Assembly (NCBI GenBank): GCA_963681505.1
Contig: OY811973.1
Span: 5,800,128 to 5,864,127 of the forward strand
DNA: 64,000 nucleotides
From: Eunapius fragilis
Taxonomy: Eukaryota > Porifera > Demospongiae > Spongillida > Spongillidae
Direction: 5' to 3'
Below are positions 61,403-64,000 of the stretch, piece after piece (within the stretch, counting starts at the first letter, position 1; each line of letters begins with the position of its first letter). Below the pieces are notes generated by a model. The model was not told the origin of the DNA, searched no databases, and saw only the letters and a program-made list of their open reading frames with translations. The translations under genes were made by a program, and so were the position numbers.

Positions 61403-62515
61403 AACTGCTAAAGGCATTTCTTCACTAGCAACCACAAACCGGATCGATCCGATCGGGGGTGCGTCTTCACTAGCTAATTAGCATTCATCGACCAAACCGG
61501 ATTGATCCAGTTGGGGGCTTTCCTGTAGTTTAAGTGGCAATCGAAATTCATAGCCAACCAATGCTTACAATAATGTACGTTTCATTCTCCGCCGGTACTG
61601 GTCCACTCCCCAACGGATGTTCTCGTTTTAGCGGCTAGGTTAGGTTCAGTGTTGGGGAGGGCCAGTACAATAGCTTAGGGTTAGGGTTAGGGTTAGGATC
61701 CAACGATTGGGGCTATGAATTTCGATTGCCACTTAAACTACAGGAAAGCCAAGATGGGGGGTCGACATCGTTCTATTAGGGACTTGACCTATATAACGTG
61801 CACTGGATTCACAAGATGGAGTTCCCACAACAGAGGGACTTAATTAATGCTGACATCGCTCGCTTCAATGGTCCAGGCCTTGTCTCCTCAGGCCCTCTTC
61901 CTCTGAAAAGCAAGGGGGGGAGGAGGGTGCTGTCGATTAGGCTCTAACGCATGAGACTCACGCTTAAGGCGTGAGACTTGAGGTGTCTGTTATATACGGA
62001 CTATATTTATGAACGGACCTCTGCTTCGGAAGGGGGGGTCGTTCGACCCATCCGACCTGGCGACACCCCCCCCCCCCCCCCCCTCACCCCTGGCTACGGC
62101 CTTGTAGCGGCCTACTTCCACCTACGAAAAAGTAACCTCCAAAATCGCACAAAAAGGGCAAAAAACGTCAGCGGCAATGCGCTAGGAGATGTATTCAAGT
62201 ATTGAATTCACGAAGGTATACAGAGTTGAGACATACCTTCTATATGTATACCGGAGTATGTTATTATGTACTTTTATATACTTTTGTAGATTGCTATTGA
62301 CTGTTGCTGAACGTCAGCTGCCCCCCCCCCCCCCCCCGGATTCCCACCAACGTTCTAGTTTCCTTGTTACTCCATAGTTGCACAATTGCCATTTTGTCAT
62401 GGGTTACGCCCCAACTGGATTGATCCGGTTTGGTCGATGAATGCTAATTAGCTAGTGAAGACGCACCCCTGATCCGGATCGATCCTGTTTGCGGTTGCTA
62501 GTGAAGAAACGCCTT
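61403..62515. mobile_element. 1.1-kb element with ~100-bp terminal inverted repeats
   Basis: TTCTTCACTAGCAACCACAA ... GGTGCGTCTTCACTAGCTAA ... GACCAAACCGGATTGATCCA on the left is mirrored by TGGATTGATCCGGTTTGGTC ... TTAGCTAGTGAAGACGCACC ... GGTTGCTAGTGAAGAAACGCC on the right. The inverted repeats themselves contain a direct repeat of TCTTCACTAGC. Interior: a second foldback (61516-61750), a C-run at 62067-62082 and another at 62323-62338. No transposase is recognised. Confidence 0.85.
61516..61750. mobile_element. nested foldback carrying telomere-type repeats
   Basis: GGCTTTCCTGTAGTTTAAGT ... CGAAATTCATAGCC is mirrored exactly by GGCTATGAATTTCG ... ACTTAAACTACAGGAAAGCC. An inner pair TACTGGTCCACTCCCCAAC / GTTGGGGAGGGCCAGTA is also present. 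Three TTAGGG hexamers plus a partial one lie at 61675-61698 between inner and outer right arms. Confidence 0.88.
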
Positions 62516-63079
62516 AAATCGATGCCAATGAGTTTTCGCATTTTTAAACCGCCAAAAACATGTAGTTCTAAATGTGACCTAATGCTCATAAACTTTTGGT
62601 AGTCGTAAGCGATCATTGTTACATGTGTGTGCATATATATAGGCAGATAACGCGAGTTAATTTTTGTGCATACATATATACACTTGCTGGTCAAAGAGTT
62701 AACTCTTTCACCTCCCATCAAAATGCATTTCGTATCTTATGAGATTTTGGAGTGGTGGGAAGCATGCAACTAGGCTCTAAGTGGTAACGAAAATAAATCA
62801 TGTGAAGTTGACCTTATCAGTGAAGTGTATCACTATTCAGAAATGTGTATCTCCTAAACCATTAAGGTTATTATTGTAATAAATGGTCATATGTCTTCTC
62901 ATATGAAGACAAACATATATGGGAAGTTGCACCAAAATCTGAGAGGTGCTGTCCATTTGCTAGCCTAAAGGATGTGTAATGATCCAGATGAAGAAAAATG
63001 GCAGCAAATAACAGTTGGACCGGGTGCGAGACATGGGCATAAGTATTTTTTGTTCTCTGTTATGACATATTTAGCCCAC
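62516..63079. other. intergenic DNA, nothing recognised
   Basis: No coding similarity. A short R2-like piece (GGACCGGGTGCGAGACATGG) lies at 63017-63040. Confidence 0.4.
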
Positions 63080-63990
63080 ATTATCATTCACCAAAATATT
63101 AAACCACCACAGATTGTATAGTCACCACCTCACCATTGGTACTGTTAGACCACTCCACATACAAACTACTTAATTCTAAATACAAATATTGTTCACATGC
63201 TAGATTACTTAACTTACCTCCTGATGAAGGGTGAGTGAGATTCACATAATGAAAAGAAAGAGAAATTGTCAAGACACTTACTCTCCCTTAGATGTTGTTC
63301 AAGGTAATAAAAGTTGTTAATTCGTTAGGTCAGGTAGAAGCCTGGTGTGAACCCCCCCCCCCCCCCCCCCCCCCCTCCCCAAATGACCGGATTGATTTTA
63401 GGTACTGTTTGGTTAATTGAAATCTAGCAAGTGCCCCATGGAGGTGTCAAACTGCCCCATACTGCACTGCTAAACACAACCATTCAGACCAGACGTAGAC
63501 CTCATACAAAATTAGATCATTGAACAAATACATGACCTAGAGGATTGGAAGTCAATGGTAGTGTAATATCCATGGGAGCTGTCGACCTATTCCAGCAAAT
63601 GGCAAATACAGTTACAGTAAAGAGAGAATATTCAAACAGGTGGTGATGTGAGGAAGTCAAATTCTACCCTCCAAGTTAGAAGTGTTGTTATGGCCTTATA
63701 AGTCCAGTACATGTACATAGTTATACATACATGTAATAAAGTAGTTTGTAATAGTAAAAACTTGATATTCAATGATCTCCCCATTGCTACTTATAGACTA
63801 CTACACCACTCTACATAAAAATTTTCAGTGTGTATCCTCCAGATTGTACATATACATGGCATGGAGTAGCCTAATAAATATAAATATGTAGTTAACACCT
63901 TGCATTGATGCAACACAATGAATACAATAATGTATTTGGATTAACCCTTTTTCTGCTTGTTAATACTTCACCACACCCTACATCACTCAC
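63080..63990. repeat. second copy of ankyrin-region and array blocks
   Basis: In order: array block C (63110-63290, variable triplet CTC), the 52140-type segment with a C-run of about 25 at 63353-63377, array block B (63715-63800), and a match to 49040-49180 (CAATGAATACAATA, TGTATTTGGATTAACCC, CTGCTTGTTA). So a piece of the ankyrin gene and its array is duplicated about 14 kb away. Confidence 0.85.
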
Positions 63991-64000
63991 TTCGTTCACA
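63991..64000 (-). CDS. ankyrin-repeat exon cut by the right edge
   Basis: The last ten bases read TGTGAACGAA on the - strand followed by GTGAGTGATG, matching the 3' end of the ankyrin exon at 49180-49263 (GATGTGAACAAA then GTGAGTGATG). The exon body lies outside the window. Confidence 0.6.

Noticed and set aside
53104..63220. Repeated CTGATGATG as C/D-box snoRNA genes
   Set aside because: TGATGA and CTGA words are present but overlap each other, and there is no correctly spaced D box or terminal stem in any copy.

Overview
This is nuclear DNA from a eukaryote, almost certainly a marine invertebrate animal. Four spliced or intronless protein genes have clear animal family assignments: an ARHGAP18/28/40-type RhoGAP, acireductone dioxygenase, mitochondrial complex I NDUFV1, and a SPRY protein. 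Introns are GT-AG, two TTAGGG/CCCTAA telomere-type tracts occur, and more than half of the window is repeats: BEL/Pao and gypsy remnants, hAT-like and Mutator-like foldback elements, mini- and microsatellites, and homopolymer G/C tracts. A sponge, cnidarian or similar compact invertebrate genome would fit, but the sequence alone does not fix the phylum. No bacterial operons, rRNA, tRNA or CRISPR arrays were seen.

Layout. 1-2185 is a ~178-bp satellite continuing off the left edge. 2186-14640 is a transposon graveyard: a 26-bp minisatellite between direct repeats, Mutator-like foldbacks with exact 9-bp target duplications, a + strand gypsy fragment abutting a - strand BEL/Pao remnant, several foldback elements, and a 2.3-kb hAT-like element containing a second element with its own 7-bp target duplication. 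14774-19429 is a 12-exon RhoGAP gene (640 aa predicted). 19929-21284 is a two-exon gene with a short coiled coil resembling the LURAP/FAM89 adaptor family. 21285-26061 is repeat-rich: telomere-type repeats abutting a perfect 32-bp palindrome, hAT-like MITEs, and a 2.5-kb element with terminal inverted repeats that ends 51 bp before the next start codon. 26113-31636 is the 4-exon ADI1 gene (181 aa), whose 4.8-kb second intron holds two striking minisatellites. 31770-32699 is an intronless gene for a SPRY protein with a myristoylation-type N terminus and a SOCS-box-like segment placed before the SPRY domain. It converges on the 14-exon NDUFV1 gene (33037-39200, - strand, 462 aa predicted).

39200-64000 is gene-poor. 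It holds foldback elements, ankyrin-repeat exons on the - strand (45850-45949, 49180-49263, and one cut by the right edge), segmental duplications of the ankyrin region, and a tandem/mosaic array (about 52.8-59.8 kb, recurring after 63.1 kb). In that array a block that looks like a 3' splice site, three variable bases and a 5' splice site is repeated at least 16 times.

The recognised genes are ordinary housekeeping and signalling genes and do not form one pathway: Rho inactivation, methionine salvage, respiratory NADH oxidation, and a possible ubiquitin-ligase adaptor. All exon structures were deduced by reading splice signals and reading-frame phase and comparing with known families from memory; no database search was run.
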